Assembly (NCBI RefSeq): GCF_000321225.1
Contig: NW_004450479.1
Coordinates: 1,641,019 to 1,705,018, forward strand
DNA length: 64,000 nt
Direction of reading: 5' to 3'
DNA from: Odobenus rosmarus divergens
Lineage: Eukaryota > Chordata > Mammalia > Carnivora > Odobenidae
Under the pieces are notes generated by a model that was given only the letters and a program-made list of their open reading frames with translations, was not told the origin of the DNA and did not search any database. Of the stretch, positions 39,448 through 49,904 are shown piece after piece (position 1 is the stretch's first letter; each line of letters starts with the position of its first letter). The position numbers were made by a program, and so were the translations under genes.

Positions 39448-42400
39448 GTGAGTGCGGGCGCCCGCTCGGTCCCCGCCGGTGTCTCCTCCCAGGCTCGGCC
39501 ACCCTGCCGTCCCCCTCGGCCCTCTCCGTCCCCACGGACGCGGTGTGGGCAGGTCACGCCAGCCCTGCATCCGACTCTCCTGGGGCAGTGCGGCCCCGGG
39601 AACAGAACCCGAACTGGAAAGGCAGCTGGGGGCCCCGGTTTCTGGTTTTTTGCCCAGCCCAAAGCAGCCTTGCAGAAAAAACACAGCCGCGGAGGGTGTC
39701 CCAGATAAACCCAGCCGGACACCCGGGACGTCCCTAGCCCGGGGGAGAGCCCTGAGCTCGGGTCCCATCTGTGCCAGGAGGACTGAGGGAGGAGTGGGGC
39801 TGGGCAGCGTCCGGGCAACCCAGCAGCTGTGTGTGGGTTAGGATCCCATCCCCGCGCCGGCCCGGAGACAGGTCCTGTCCTTCCTCATCCTTAGCTTCCA
39901 GGAACGACTTTCAGGCCCCTGAGAAAGTCGCCCCTGGCTCGTAGGAGACGCGGGTTCACAATCGCGAGCCTTTTTCAGTAAAGGCTCCAAGAAGCAGAGG
40001 TGGGGGCTCGTCGTTGGTGTTGGCCAGGGCAAAAGCAGGTTCTGCTGGTGGCTTTGAGGTTTCTCAGGCAGGTGTTCACGGGGCTGGGCCGTCCTCCTGA
40101 AGCAGTCCCCTCAGTTCTATCAGCGCAGAGCTCCCACTCCGTGCTGAGGGTGTTACGGTTCTACGAGTCTCTCCAGCTCCCCTTTGGTGGACAAATAGCG
40201 TGAGTAGGGCACGCACACAGCGTCACACGATCTCCAGGCACCTGTCCTTGTGACACTGGACAGCGGCGATTCAAACCGTAGTCCGAGTAAGCACCTTGCA
40301 GAGTCCACGCGCTTGTCGTCCTATGTGTTCCTGAGGTTTTGCGTCCTGCCCCTGTACCGAGGCTCACGTTCCCCCCACCCCACGCAGAATGAGGTGGGAA
40401 CGGGTGTCTCCATTTTATCCCCGTAATGCTCACTCATCAGGGCTCTCGCTCCTTTTCAGCTCCCAATTCTTCTGAAAGGAACGGCAGATGATGATGTCCC
40501 GTGTCCGGGTTACTTGTTTGAGGAGATCGCTAGTATCCTTCCTTGTCACCCACATGCGGGGCCTTGGAGCAGCTCGTCCTGTCCGGAGGAGTCCCACAGT
40601 TCCTTTACTCTAGAGACCAAGTGTGGGTGGGTCCAAAAGCCACATTACTGACGGTATGGCGCCCAGGAGGCCCTGGAAGCCCCAAGCTCTGGAAACCAGG
40701 GCCTTGGGTGGGTGTTTTCGGGAGGACTCACGAGAAGTCTGGTGGCAGGAAGGCCTGGTTCTCTCTCCCACCAGGCCCTAGTGTGGCCAGGGGTCAGCTC
40801 GCTCCTTCCCTAACCCAAGTGTGTACCAGAAATCTCCCACGAGTCCCTGGGCAGCAGCCAGTGCCTCTTGGAGTACCTTCTGAACCGTCTGCACAGTGGC
40901 TCCGGCCGAGTGAAGCTCAAGGTGAGTCCCTGCACAGCCCCCGCAGACCCTTCCCTGAGTCAGGGCCCCAGCTCTGGCCAGTGGTTGGCGAAGCAGGAGG
41001 ATGCAGCGGGATGTGTGCAGGCTGCTCTCAGGGCCTGTGCCACCCCATGTGACTGTCCCCCAGGTGCTGAAGATCCTGCTCCACCTGTGTGGTCACGGCT
41101 CCTCGTCTTCCCTGCTCATCCTCAAACGCAACCCTGCCTTCATCCAGGAAGCTGCAGGTATCAGGCACAGGGGGGAGGGCAGCCAGGGTCCCTCAGCCAA
41201 CCGCCAGAGGCAGCCCCTTGCAGCTCCAGGCTTGTCCCCAGCACCCCACACCCCAGCCACCACCTTCTCCTTCTGGCCATCGCTGCATCCACCGCACGGG
41301 GCAAAGTGGCCTGTTTCTGCCTGTGTGCCCTGCCAGGCCTTGGCAGCCCAGACCTGTCCTGCCCGTTTTAGTACCCGGCACACCACAGGTGCTCAGCAGG
41401 CGTCTGCCACCTCCCATGTCACGGGCTCTGTCTCCTCTCCAGGGTTGCTCCTTAGGGCCCGAGACAGGGAGCACTGTGGGCTTCTGCTTCAGAAGGTCTG
41501 CAGGAGACCATCAGGAGAGGTGGGGCTCTGGCCTGTCAGGTTCTGACGCCACGTCTCACCCCCACCCCCACTCAGGTGGGGGGCTGTCACATATCTTTCT
41601 CCCTAGCTAGGACTTGGGGGGACATGGTCTGAGACCTTCTCCTCAGGTAAGGCAGGAGTCCTGGTTGCAGGTGGTCTCGGGGGCATAGCACCTACAGACT
41701 CCACTACACGCCCTGAGTGACTCTTTGGAAGGGCTTGGCCTCCAGGCAAGAACCATGCCCACCGAGCTGTCCCTGAGAGGGGAGCACTGGGGAGTTGCTC
41801 TTGGCCACCTGGTGCTCACAGGGGACCCTCACGCAGCACATCCTACCCGCCAGGTGCTAGGATACACCCCATACCCTGAAATCACTGTCGGCCCTTCACC
41901 GAAGGCAGGGTTGAGTGAGGGTAGGCACTCAGGGCCCGGGAGAGCATCACTGCACAAAACCCAGACACTGCCCCAGGTGTCTGTCGGGGCCTGTGCTTGT
42001 CCCAGCGAGCTCCCCAAAACTTGTGCACGGAAATAGCATACTCGTCGATTCTCGCCGGCTGGTGCGTTTCAGCGGTGTCAGTGTGGCCCATGCAGGTCGT
42101 CACTTCCGTCCTCCACCCCCAGAGCACGGGTGGAGCGGCTTAGGTTGTGGCAGACAGTAGCACTCTGTTGGCAACAAAATCTCTCTCGCTACAGGGCAAC
42201 TACCAGTTAGCGGTCTCAGTCCGCCGTGCTCTGAGCGCCGACCCCGGGGGACGGGGCCACCGGCCGAGGGGAGTGGGGCTGTGACAGCAGGTGGCTCTGG
42301 GCAGGAGGGCTGGCGGAGGACTGCCTCGGCTCGCATAGGAGGGGCCGGGTGCCATCCCCTGTCCACCGGTGGTTCAGCTTCCGGCCGGCAGTCCTGGCTG

Positions 42401-45400
42401 GGCCCAGGGCCGATGTGTGCACACGCCGGGCCACCCGGCAGGGCGGGGACGGGACGGCACCAGGGGGTGGGACACGAGATGCGTGTGCGACGGAGAAGGC
42501 GGGAGCCCGGCGTCGTGGAATTCTCAGGAAATTGCATCTGCCGTCGCTGACGCTTTGGGAGGCAGAGCTTGCAGGCCCTGTTAAAGAATGGGGGTTTTAG
42601 TGTTCATTCCCTGGAAATCTGCAGTTTGCATCGGATGAGACCTGCTCGTGTTCCTTCCGCGTGGACAGTGGGTCAGGGGGGTACCTCGGCCGCCAGGGCG
42701 GGAACTCAGCTGAGACGGCAGTGGGGTCGGGGAGGGGCTTGTCCGGCTCTGCGGGTGAAACGCGGGCCCGGCTGGGGTCGGGGAGGGCTTGTCCGGCTCT
42801 GCGGGCGAAACGCGGGCCCGGCTGGGGTCGGGGAGGGCTTGTCCGGCTCTGCGGGCGAAACGCGGGCCCGGCTGGGGTCGGGGAGGGCCCCTGTCCCGCT
42901 CTGCAGGTGAAACGCGGGCCTGGCTGCTGTGCACGTGTGCAAGGGGGCAGTCTGGGGCTGCAGGGCTGCGGCCTTCACGGGCCAGGACCGTGGTGTGGTT
43001 CTGAGAAGCAGCCTGGGGCAGTGGGTCCTGGATGACGGGCTCTGGGGGCTCCCCAGGCTTGGGCCAAGGAGCAGAGGTGTTCTGGGGAGCGGCAGATGCC
43101 GCCGTAGGGACTTGGACTTGGAAGTGATGTCACACAGGGGATTTGAGGTCAGACCTTTGCTTTAGGAAGCTAATCCGCGCCCTGGGCATGCTGGGGTCAC
43201 CTGCGAGGGGTCGGAGCTCTAGGGGCTCGGGGGGGGGGTGCCTGGGCTGGGCTGGGCTGCAGCTCAGCACCCCCGGGGGGGTCAGCAGTGCCCACTCAGT
43301 GCTGTCTTTCTGGCTCTGCCCGCAGTGTTCTCAGGCCCCCCAGATCCTCTCCATGGGAACAGCTTGTACCAGAAGGTGCGGGCAGCTGCCCAGGTGAGCC
43401 TAGGACTCAGGTCAGTCCCAGGACAGCGACGGACGTTTCTCCTTCTCCCACCACCCTGGACCGTGGCTCTGCTCCTGCTGCAGGACCAGATGCCCTGAAC
43501 CTGGTCCTCAGAACCGTGGGCACAGGGGACAGCAGCCAGACTGCACGAGCTGAGCACCCTTCTCATTGTCTAGGACCTGGGGAGCGCCCTGTTCTCTGAC
43601 ACCTTGTCACCTCTGCCTCCCTCCCAGCTGCCCAGGGTCCTGCCTCCAGCAGGTAGGCAACCGTGTCCGTCCCTTGCACTGAGTCGTCCCTCTGGGGAGG
43701 GCTCGGGGTCCCTGCTCCCCACCTGCCGTCCTTGGCCAGCATGTTGCTCTGCGCAGGGCTGGGGATGGGTGGCCACGCTTGCAGCTGACGTGGGCCTTGC
43801 CCGCAGGCATGGGCTCGCAGTCCAGACCCCAGAGCGCTCTCCAGGGCTTTGGCTACAGCAAGGAACGGGGCCACACGGGTGAGTGCTGTGGGGGCTCTTG
43901 GGTGCAGGGGTGAAGGCCTGGCAGCTCGGGCCTCCTGAGGCATGGAGGGTGGTCTGGCCGGACCAGTGTGCCCGGCGCCCGCGGTTTTCTCTGCCCAGGT
44001 CTGCAGGACAGCAAGGCAGGGCGGGTCTGCTTCACCAGCAAGCGAGAAGTCAGGCTGAGCCTCAGTTGCACATGGGGGCGCCCAGCCCCTGGCTCCTTCA
44101 AGGGCCGGAGGGCACAGGTCACTGGGCCTGGCTGGGACGGAGGCGACCCCGAGCAGGCGCGGTGCTGGTTGAGGGTGGAGGCAGCTGTCTGTGTGCCGGG
44201 GCGTGCACTCGAGGCCTGCTGCGGTGGCCTGCGTGCTACCCGTTCTTGTCCTGGCTCTCAGACCGCCCAGCGCTTGGGGAGCACCGATTCCTAAAGCAGG
44301 TCTGGCTCGGAGGTCTTGTCTCTTCCTAATGGGGGGGTGACAGTGGTTGGTGCCTGTAGGGCACTCGTGGGAAAGGGCATGAGCCACCATGGGGATTGTG
44401 AATTCCAGCACAAGCAGCATCTTAGGGGGTCCCCTGCTCCCACACAGGGCCATGGGGACCCAGGGGTGTGGCTCTGCCGTAAGCTGTGGAGCACCAGGCT
44501 CCATCAGGCCTGGAAATATACTGAAGCAGAATTCGCCAGGGAAGTTTCCAGGAGGATCCATATCCCCCCTACGTGGCCTCTGCTCTGTAACTACAGCTCA
44601 GATCTCGCCCTTTCAAGTCTTGAGCGGGAGCAGTATCTCCTCCTGGGAGACACGGGAGAGCATGGGGTACGGGACCAATGAGGGCTATCTCCTTCTCCCT
44701 CTCCCTCTCCCTCTTGTGCAGGCTCTGCGGGCGAGGGCTTCTTCTCCACCATCCAGAAGGCTGCAGAGGTGGTGGCCAACGCTGTGCGCCCCGGGCCCGA
44801 GAGCCCCAGCACCCAGAGGTCCCTACCGCGGGGTGATGCCTACCAGCCTGCCATGACGCCTTCAGCCAGTCACGGTGGCCAGGCTGCTGGGAAGCCGCTC
44901 TCCAGAGCCCGCCCAGGTGCCCGAGGAAGTGGTGAGACTTTTCTGGGGGGTCTGGCTTCCCCCTGCCAGGGTCTGGGTGAGTGGCCCCTCCCTGTCCTTT
45001 GCTCGGGGGAGAGAGGGCAGTCGGGAGCGAGGGGCAAGACTCCTTTGGTAGCAAGAGTCCCCAGCTCCCGGCTCAGGGGGGCAGCAGTCGAGAGGCTGGG
45101 GAGGAAGGCAGTGTGCCCTGCATGGGGTCAGGGAGTCCTGCTCTGCTGGTCCTGCCATGACTCAGAGGTGGCGTGCTATCCGATGCTCCCTTGGCCGGGT
45201 GGCGCACCCACAGAGCCTGCCACCAACTTGGCGCGCATTTACTGTGGTCCCTGTGGTGGCTTCCTCGTCATATGAAGATTACACACGGCGTGTAGACGCT
45301 GCTTTGCCAATCTCTTGCCGGAACCTCGGGTGTTGGGCTCCCAAAGGCTCGCCCTGCTCAGATACAGACCCAGGACCCCAGCAGGACAGCAAGGACTCCG

Positions 45401-48400
45401 GGGCCAGGGCCAGCCTCCACAACACGCACGTCCCACTGGGGGAAGTAGACAGCAGCCCGAGTGGGCAACAGAGCCGGGTGCGTGGCCAGGAAGGACCGCT
45501 CAGGACAGGCGTCAGGGTGATCTGAGCCTCTGCCTGTAGCAGAGGCTCCTGGGAGTTCAGCCGGCTTGAAGGAAGAATGTCAGGATTCCCTGAGAATTGA
45601 GCGCCACCCACTCGGGCCCTGCACCTCCTGCCACGGGCCCGCACCCTCCTGGCCTTGGGTGCCCGGCGCTGCTGGGTCTGCATGAGCTGGCCCGAGGACA
45701 GGCGTGTCTTGGGCATGCCCTGCTCCGTCCCATGTCACTTTGTGCCCAGTGTTTTTCTTTTTTTTTTTTTTAAAGATTTTATTTATTTATTTGAGAGAGA
45801 GAACGAGAGAGAGCATGAGAGGGGGGAGGGTCAGAGGGAGAAGCAGACTCCCTGCTCACAGCAGGGAGCCCGATGCGGGACTCGATCCTGGGACTCCAGG
45901 ATCGTGACCTGAGCCGAAGGCAGTCGCTTAACCAACTGAGCCACCCAGGCGCCCTGTGCCTGCTGTTTTTTGGGAGCTCAGGCCCTTCCCTGGATTTCCT
46001 GGTCCAGGTGCCCCGGGGAGGGAGGGTATGAGGCGGGTCAGAGGCAGGAACTCAGGAACTCAATCTACCCCCAGTCCTGTCTCTTACAGCCCTGAGACCC
46101 CAGCCTGGGCAGGCTGGAGGGGGCTGGGACGAGCCAGACAGCAGCTCCAGCTCCCAGACTTCCTCCCAGGAGAACGGCGACCCGAGCAAGGCCTCGGACT
46201 CAGGCAGTCGGTCGGGCAGTGACAGTCCGTCGGCGGCCAGCCAGGCACCCAGCGACCTGGCAGAGCGGTGAGTGGGCCCCATAGGGCACCCTCCTGGTCC
46301 TTTTTCGGGTCCTACCCTGGGGGGAGGCCTGACCTGGAGGGGTCTTTCTCCAGCCCTGACCGCTATGCTCCCAACAGGGTTGAGGCCGTGACCCTGAGCG
46401 ACTGCCAACAGGAGCAGAGCCTGGTTCAGACCGTGACACGTGGGCCACGCGCCTTTCTGAGCCGAGAGGAGGCACAGTGCTTCATCAAAGAGTGAGTTTC
46501 CCACCTCTCCCGGCCCCCGGCCTCAGCGCTCGTGCCCCACCTCCTGATTGCCCTTTCCTACAGGTGTGGGTTGCTCAACTGTGAGGCCGTGCTGGAGCTG
46601 CTGACCCGCCACCTGGACGGGCCCAGCGAGTGCGTGCAGATGGTGAGGCCCGGCCCATGGGGGGAGGGGCGCGGTACGTGCAGGTACAGGGGAGCAGGTG
46701 GGGGTAGCTGGTGGCCTCCTCACAGGGGGTCTGCCCTGGGCAGGAGGGGGAGTGAGCATAGGATTCCAGGGGGCCTGCCCCGGGGCTTCCCCAACTTGGG
46801 GCTGCCGTTGGGCCAGGAGGAGGGGAGCTGGTCAGATGGGTCTCCCTCCTGGGGTGGACCTTGCTGACCTTCTGTGTGCCTGGCAGAGAGCCCTGGGTGC
46901 CATTGCATCCCTGGGGCGCACCGACCTGCTCTCCCAGGAGCACATCCTGCTCCTCACCCGGCCACGGCTACAGGAGCTCAGTGCAGGCAGTGCCGGACCT
47001 GTGACCAACAAGGCCACCAAGGTGGGCAGCAGCCGGGGTGCAGAGGAGCGGGTGAGGGGATGCCTCAGCAGTCCTACACCTGTCCGTCCAGCCTTTCCCA
47101 GGTGCACCTGTACACCCCTGCTTCTTGCTGCGTGGGACAGCTCGTGCCCTTAGAACAGCAGCTGGGGTCCCCGGCCCGTGGCACTCCAGGCTTGCTGGCC
47201 TCCTCCTGGTTCCTGGAACCTGCCAGTTCACCTGCCTTACTGCTCAGTAGCTCTGCTGTGCAGGCAGCTCCCCCGACCACTCGGCTCAGCTCACAGGCAG
47301 CCTTCTGCGGGAAGCCCTCCTTGCTTGCTCGGGTGGATTTACCTTACCCTTCTGTTCTCCACCCCGTGCTTGGCTCCCCGGTCCTTTCCTGGCTCCTGGA
47401 GGGCAGAAACGGTTTCGTTCTTCCAGAGTCCCTTTTCCACTAATGACTGAATGGTGTGCAGGCCGCCTGACCCTCACTGGGGAGCCTCTGGGCAGCGCCC
47501 CCACAGCCAGGCCCCAGCACCTCCTCTGCCTGTTGGCATCTCTGGCTTCTCCGTTCCTCTGTGCCCGCGGAAAACTCAGATCCTTAGTCGCTTGTCTTTC
47601 AATTGTTTTTTTGTCATAATTAGTGAGCCAGCGACATACGAGCCCCAGTCATAGTGGGATTTCTGGGGACGGGAAGGCGGGAGGAGGCCGTACGTGCAGC
47701 AGTGGGGAAGGACCGGAGGGTTTAAGGCCCGTTCTTCCCTCGGTGTCCCTGCCAGGTGCTGGCGGGGCGCCTGACCACCTCTCCCCGTGCTGGCTCGTCG
47801 TGCGGCCAGGCTCTGCGACCGGGGAAGATGCCGGTCACATGACAGCGGGCGCGGCTGTGTGCGGGCGCAGAGGGCACGGCCGGTGTCGAAGCAGGCGGGG
47901 GGCGGCAGGAGGAGCAGCTCTGGGCAGGGGTGCTCGGGAGGAGGGTGTCTCTGTGCCCCCAGGGGTGCACAGGAGCCCTCACCAGCCCCCTCTCCTTCCA
48001 CGTCCAGATCCTGAGGCACTTGGAAGCCTCCTGCCGGCAGCAGCCCCCTGCCCGGGGGCCCCCAGCTGAGCCGGGCCCCGCTGCTGCCCACGTGGGCCCG
48101 TCAGACCTGCTGACCGACACCGTGCCTTTCGCTGGGAGCCAAGCCTTCCTGCAGCCCCTGAGTCCCGCCCTCTTCCCGCCCAAGGGCTCTGCGCTCCCCG
48201 CTCCCCAGGGTGGCTCCTCCCTCTCAGTCCCCGGGGACGCCAGTGGGGTGGAGAGCAGACTGGCGGGTTCCAGAGAGCAGGGGGCCCCATCTGAGTGGAG
48301 CCCGTTGGGCACAGGCTCCCCCGAAGGAGCACCAGAACTTAGCCCGGGGCCTAGCAGCTGCCTGCAGAGCCCGGCAGCCACTGGCAGCTGCAGCTCCTTG

Positions 48401-48556
48401 TTTGCTGGAATGGAACTGGTGGCTTGTCCCCGCCTGGTGGGGGCCGGGACTACCACAGAAGGGGCCCCCCAGGCCCCCTGGACATTGTCACAGAAGGTGG
48501 CAGTGAGAGAGCCTCCTGGCGCAGAGCCATCAGCTTTCCCATTTTTAAACTCATGA
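39400..48556 (+). CDS. TEPSIN: TEPSIN, AP-4 complex accessory protein (complete)
   Basis: Thirteen coding exons join in phase to 1,791 bases (596 residues plus stop), close to the long human isoform. The ATG lies in a strong context (A at -3, G at +4) and the protein begins MASTPPLRDRLSFLHR. Residues ~1-130 form the ENTH-like domain. A serine-rich linker follows, then a second helical VHS-like domain at about 305-415 and a disordered tail. LFAGMELV (545-552) is the motif known to bind the AP-4 beta4 ear, and SAFPFLN at the extreme C-terminus is the motif that binds the epsilon ear. Family knowledge: tepsin is recruited by AP-4 to trans-Golgi vesicles that carry ATG9A. Unlike other ENTH proteins it is not thought to bind phosphoinositides. 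Nothing suggests loss of function. Confidence 0.95.
39448..40459 (+). other. TEPSIN intron 1
   Basis: Unique sequence. The first part belongs to the promoter CpG island. No repeat or other gene recognised. Confidence 0.7.
40460..40532 (+). CDS. TEPSIN: TEPSIN coding exon 2
   Basis: This 73-base exon follows CCTTTTCAG. It reads LPILLKGTADDDVPCPGYLF, then EEIA plus one base, and ends at the donor GTATCC. It belongs to the ENTH-like domain and is nearly identical to human. Confidence 0.93.
40830..40921 (+). CDS. TEPSIN: TEPSIN coding exon 3
   Basis: This 92-base exon lies between GTGTACCAG and GTGAGT. It encodes KISHESLGSSQCLLEYLLNR and then LHSGSGRVKLK, helices of the ENTH-like domain. Confidence 0.95.
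41064..41157 (+). CDS. TEPSIN: TEPSIN coding exon 4
   Basis: This 94-base exon follows TGTCCCCCAG. It reads VLKILLHLCGHGSSSSLLIL, then KRNPAFIQEAA plus one base, with donor GTATCA. It belongs to the ENTH-like domain. Confidence 0.95.
41158..43325 (+). other. TEPSIN intron 4
   Basis: A 2.2 kb GC-rich intron containing a 50-base-unit minisatellite. Spurious ORFs run through the repeat on both strands. No exon seen. Confidence 0.75.
42723..42926. repeat. Minisatellite, ~50-base unit, four copies
   Basis: The unit starts GGGGTCGGGGAGGGCTTGTC, then CGGCTCTGCGGGCGAAACGC and GGGCCCGGCT. Three copies are nearly identical and the fourth is diverged (GCCCCTGTCCCGCTCTGCAG). GC-rich with G runs. Confidence 0.92.
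43326..43393 (+). CDS. TEPSIN: TEPSIN coding exon 5
   Basis: This 68-base exon follows CTGCCCGCAG. It reads VFSGPPDPLHGNSLYQKVRA, then AAQ, with donor GTGAGC. It closes the ENTH-like domain. Confidence 0.95.
43574..43652 (+). CDS. TEPSIN: TEPSIN coding exon 6
   Basis: This 79-base exon follows CATTGTCTAG. It reads DLGSALFSDTLSPLPPSQLP, then RVLPPA plus one base, with donor GTAGGC. Human has DLGSTLFSDT at this point. Confidence 0.92.
43807..43878 (+). CDS. TEPSIN: TEPSIN coding exon 7
   Basis: This 72-base exon reads GMGSQSRPQSALQGFGYSKE then RGHT, between a TGCCCGCAG acceptor and a GTGAGT donor. It matches human GMGSQARPHSTLQGFGYSKE. Confidence 0.95.
43879..44721 (+). other. TEPSIN intron 7
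   Basis: Unique sequence, ending in a CT-rich tract of repeated CTCCCT at about 44,690-44,714 that forms the polypyrimidine tract of exon 8. Confidence 0.75.
44722..44931 (+). CDS. TEPSIN: TEPSIN coding exon 8
   Basis: This 210-base exon follows a long pyrimidine tract (CTCCCT repeats) and TGTGCAG. It reads GSAGEGFFSTIQKAAEVVAN, then a proline/serine-rich stretch ending ARGS, with donor GTGAGA. It is present in the long human form and absent from a shorter one, so it may be alternatively used. Confidence 0.9.
44932..46089 (+). other. TEPSIN intron 8
   Basis: Holds one CAN-SINE (45,757-45,954). The rest is unique GC-rich sequence without a recognised gene. Confidence 0.75.
45757..45954 (-). 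mobile_element. CAN-SINE, minus strand
   Basis: Poly-T, AAGATTTTATTTATTTATTT, tRNA-like end. Flanking near-repeat TGTGCCCAGTGTTTTT (45,741-45,756) and TGTGCCTGCTGTTTTT (45,955-45,970). Confidence 0.95.
46090..46267 (+). CDS. TEPSIN: TEPSIN coding exon 9
   Basis: This 178-base exon follows CTCTTACAG. It encodes ALRPQPGQAGGGWDEPDSSS and a serine-rich linker with SRSGSDSPSAAS, ending DLAE plus two bases, with donor GTGAGT. Confidence 0.93.
46378..46491 (+). CDS. TEPSIN: TEPSIN coding exon 10
   Basis: This 114-base exon follows CCCAACAG. It reads VEAVTLSDCQQEQSLVQTVT, then RGPRAFLSREEAQCFIK, the start of the second, VHS-like helical domain. The donor is GTGAGT. Confidence 0.95.
46564..46642 (+). 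CDS. TEPSIN: TEPSIN coding exon 11
   Basis: This 79-base exon reads CGLLNCEAVLELLTRHLDGP then SECVQM, between a TTCCTACAG acceptor and a GTGAGG donor. It lies in the second helical domain. Confidence 0.95.
46887..47021 (+). CDS. TEPSIN: TEPSIN coding exon 12
   Basis: This 135-base exon is phase 0 at both ends. It reads RALGAIASLGRTDLLSQEHI, then LLLTRPRLQELSAGS and GPVTNKATK, between TGCCTGGCAG and GTGGGC. It ends the second helical domain. Confidence 0.95.
47022..48007 (+). other. TEPSIN intron 12
   Basis: Unique GC-rich sequence of about 1 kb, no repeat recognised. One ORF reads into the last exon from inside this intron, but the acceptor at 48,007 and phase 0 agree with human. Confidence 0.7.
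48008..48556 (+). CDS. TEPSIN: TEPSIN terminal coding exon with AP-4 ear-binding motifs
   Basis: This exon follows TTCCACGTCCAG. It reads ILRHLEASCRQQPPARGPPA, then a disordered proline/serine-rich region, then LFAGMELVACPRLVGAG and the final SAFPFLNS before TGA at 48,554. Both short linear motifs match those described for beta4 and epsilon ear binding. Confidence 0.95.
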   Translation: MLRHLEASCRQQPPARGPPAEPGPAAAHVGPSDLLTDTVPFAGSQAFLQPLSPALFPPKGSALPAPQGGSSLSVPGDASGVESRLAGSREQGAPSEWSPLGTGSPEGAPELSPGPSSCLQSPAATGSCSSLFAGMELVACPRLVGAGTTTEGAPQAPWTLSQKVAVREPPGAEPSAFPFLNS

Positions 48557-49890
48557 CCTGGCCACAGCCTGGGCCACACGTGGAGTCCTCATGGCCCCCG
48601 ACCTCTCACTCCCAGGACCCTGTGACTTTGTGCTGTCCTGTTTGCCCACAGCCCCCATGTTCCACCAGGAGTGGTTCCCCTTGGGCGTCTGCAGCCGGCC
48701 CTGCTTTCCCTCCGGCTGCTTCCCCTCGCTAGCAGAGGACGAGGGACAGGCGGCTCACGAGCCGATCGAACAGCCACTCGTCAAGCCTGGACGATACACC
48801 AGGAGTCCCCCAGCCAGACGGAGCCAGGCTGCACCGTGCAAAGGAGTCCATGGGGGCCAGCTCCCAAACGTTTTTCTGCAGGAGAAGATGGACCCCCCCC
48901 TCACACACGGGCCCTTGTGGGTGTGGTGGCTGCGGGGAGAGCCGTGCCGGTTTCTAGGCAGAATTAGGAGCTGAGCGGCTTGTTCAAGATGGGCAGCTGT
49001 GGGCCTGGACTGCTGGGTTTCCTGCCATGCAGCCGTCTGGTCGGGTAGGGTGACCACGCCATCTGTGTGGCCCCACCTGGAAACAGGCCCCTCTCCCCGT
49101 GGCCAGAGGGATGGGAGGCGGGAGCTGTGGGGCAGAGGGTGCAGCATGGCCTGCCTGGACGGCACAGGAGGGGAGGCCTGGCTCCTCACTCAGAGCACAC
49201 TCGGGCACATGGAGAGGGGCACCCAGCTCCTCTGTGGAGGACGTGACAGGAGGAGACTGAGCCCAGGCCATGGCTCTTGCCAAGCTGCTACTGTTTCCAG
49301 GTGACTGTAGAGAGGAGGGCACGGGCTTGCCTCAGTTTCCCTCCATGTCCCCTGTACCAGAGACTAGCTGTTTGGACTTGAATCCCTGTAGAGCAGGCAG
49401 GCTTACAACAGGGCCTCAGCAGTGTGGACCTCAGGGGTCCCCTGGAGACCCATGCCTGCCTCGCAGAAACAAGGCTTTCTGTGGATGTGGAACCACTGCT
49501 TGGGTCTTTATGTTTGAGCTCAGATCGCTGCCCCCTTGGTGTCCTGCTTCCTGCAGACTGCCCGGGGCGGTCACACCACCTAAATGTCCTAAGTAAACGC
49601 TAGCATTCCCACAGCCACGCTGACGCTGTTCCTTCCTGTGTGTGTGTGCGTTTCAGTGACAACAGCATTAAGGGGCACACTTAGAGGACTTCCTTTGTCC
49701 TGTCAGAAAATGCTGGGGAGAACAACCCAGCAGGTCCGTCTGGTCCTTCGGTGTTAACTGTGAGGTTTTAACTATGAAATTAAGTTTCTGAAGCAGGTGC
49801 AGGGCTCTTCAGGTTCTCTCTTCCCACCTGAGTGTCAGGAATTTATCTTCCATGGAGCTGGTCCGTTCCACAGATGCCGGCTGTCTGTAG
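48557..49890 (+). other. TEPSIN 3' UTR and flank
   Basis: About 1 kb of probable 3' UTR up to the AGTAAA signal at 49,592, followed by a short TG-rich stretch. No gene is seen before the L1 region starts near 49,900. Confidence 0.6.
49592..49597 (+). terminator. Candidate TEPSIN poly(A) signal (AGTAAA)
   Basis: AGTAAA, a common variant hexamer, lies about 1.04 kb after the TEPSIN stop. A TGTGTGTGTG tract starts about 40 bases further on, as expected for a GU-rich downstream element. No AATAAA precedes it in the 3' region. Confidence 0.5.
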
Positions 49891-49904
49891 GATCCTTCAT
49901 TGCT

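Noticed and set aside
42720..42926. Repeat of direct units considered as a CRISPR-like array
   Set aside because: The units are contiguous without spacers and the context is a mammalian intron.
43563..44561. 332-codon ORF on the minus strand
   Set aside because: It runs across TEPSIN exons 6 and 7 and their introns in antisense, with no recognisable domain.
44682..44716. CTCCCT repeat as an independent repeat element or SINE body
   Set aside because: It lacks a SINE head or tail and sits exactly where a polypyrimidine tract is needed.
47930..48556. ORF giving the last TEPSIN exon an upstream methionine
   Set aside because: The upstream part is intron. Phase 0 and the acceptor ending at 48,007 join exon 12 directly.
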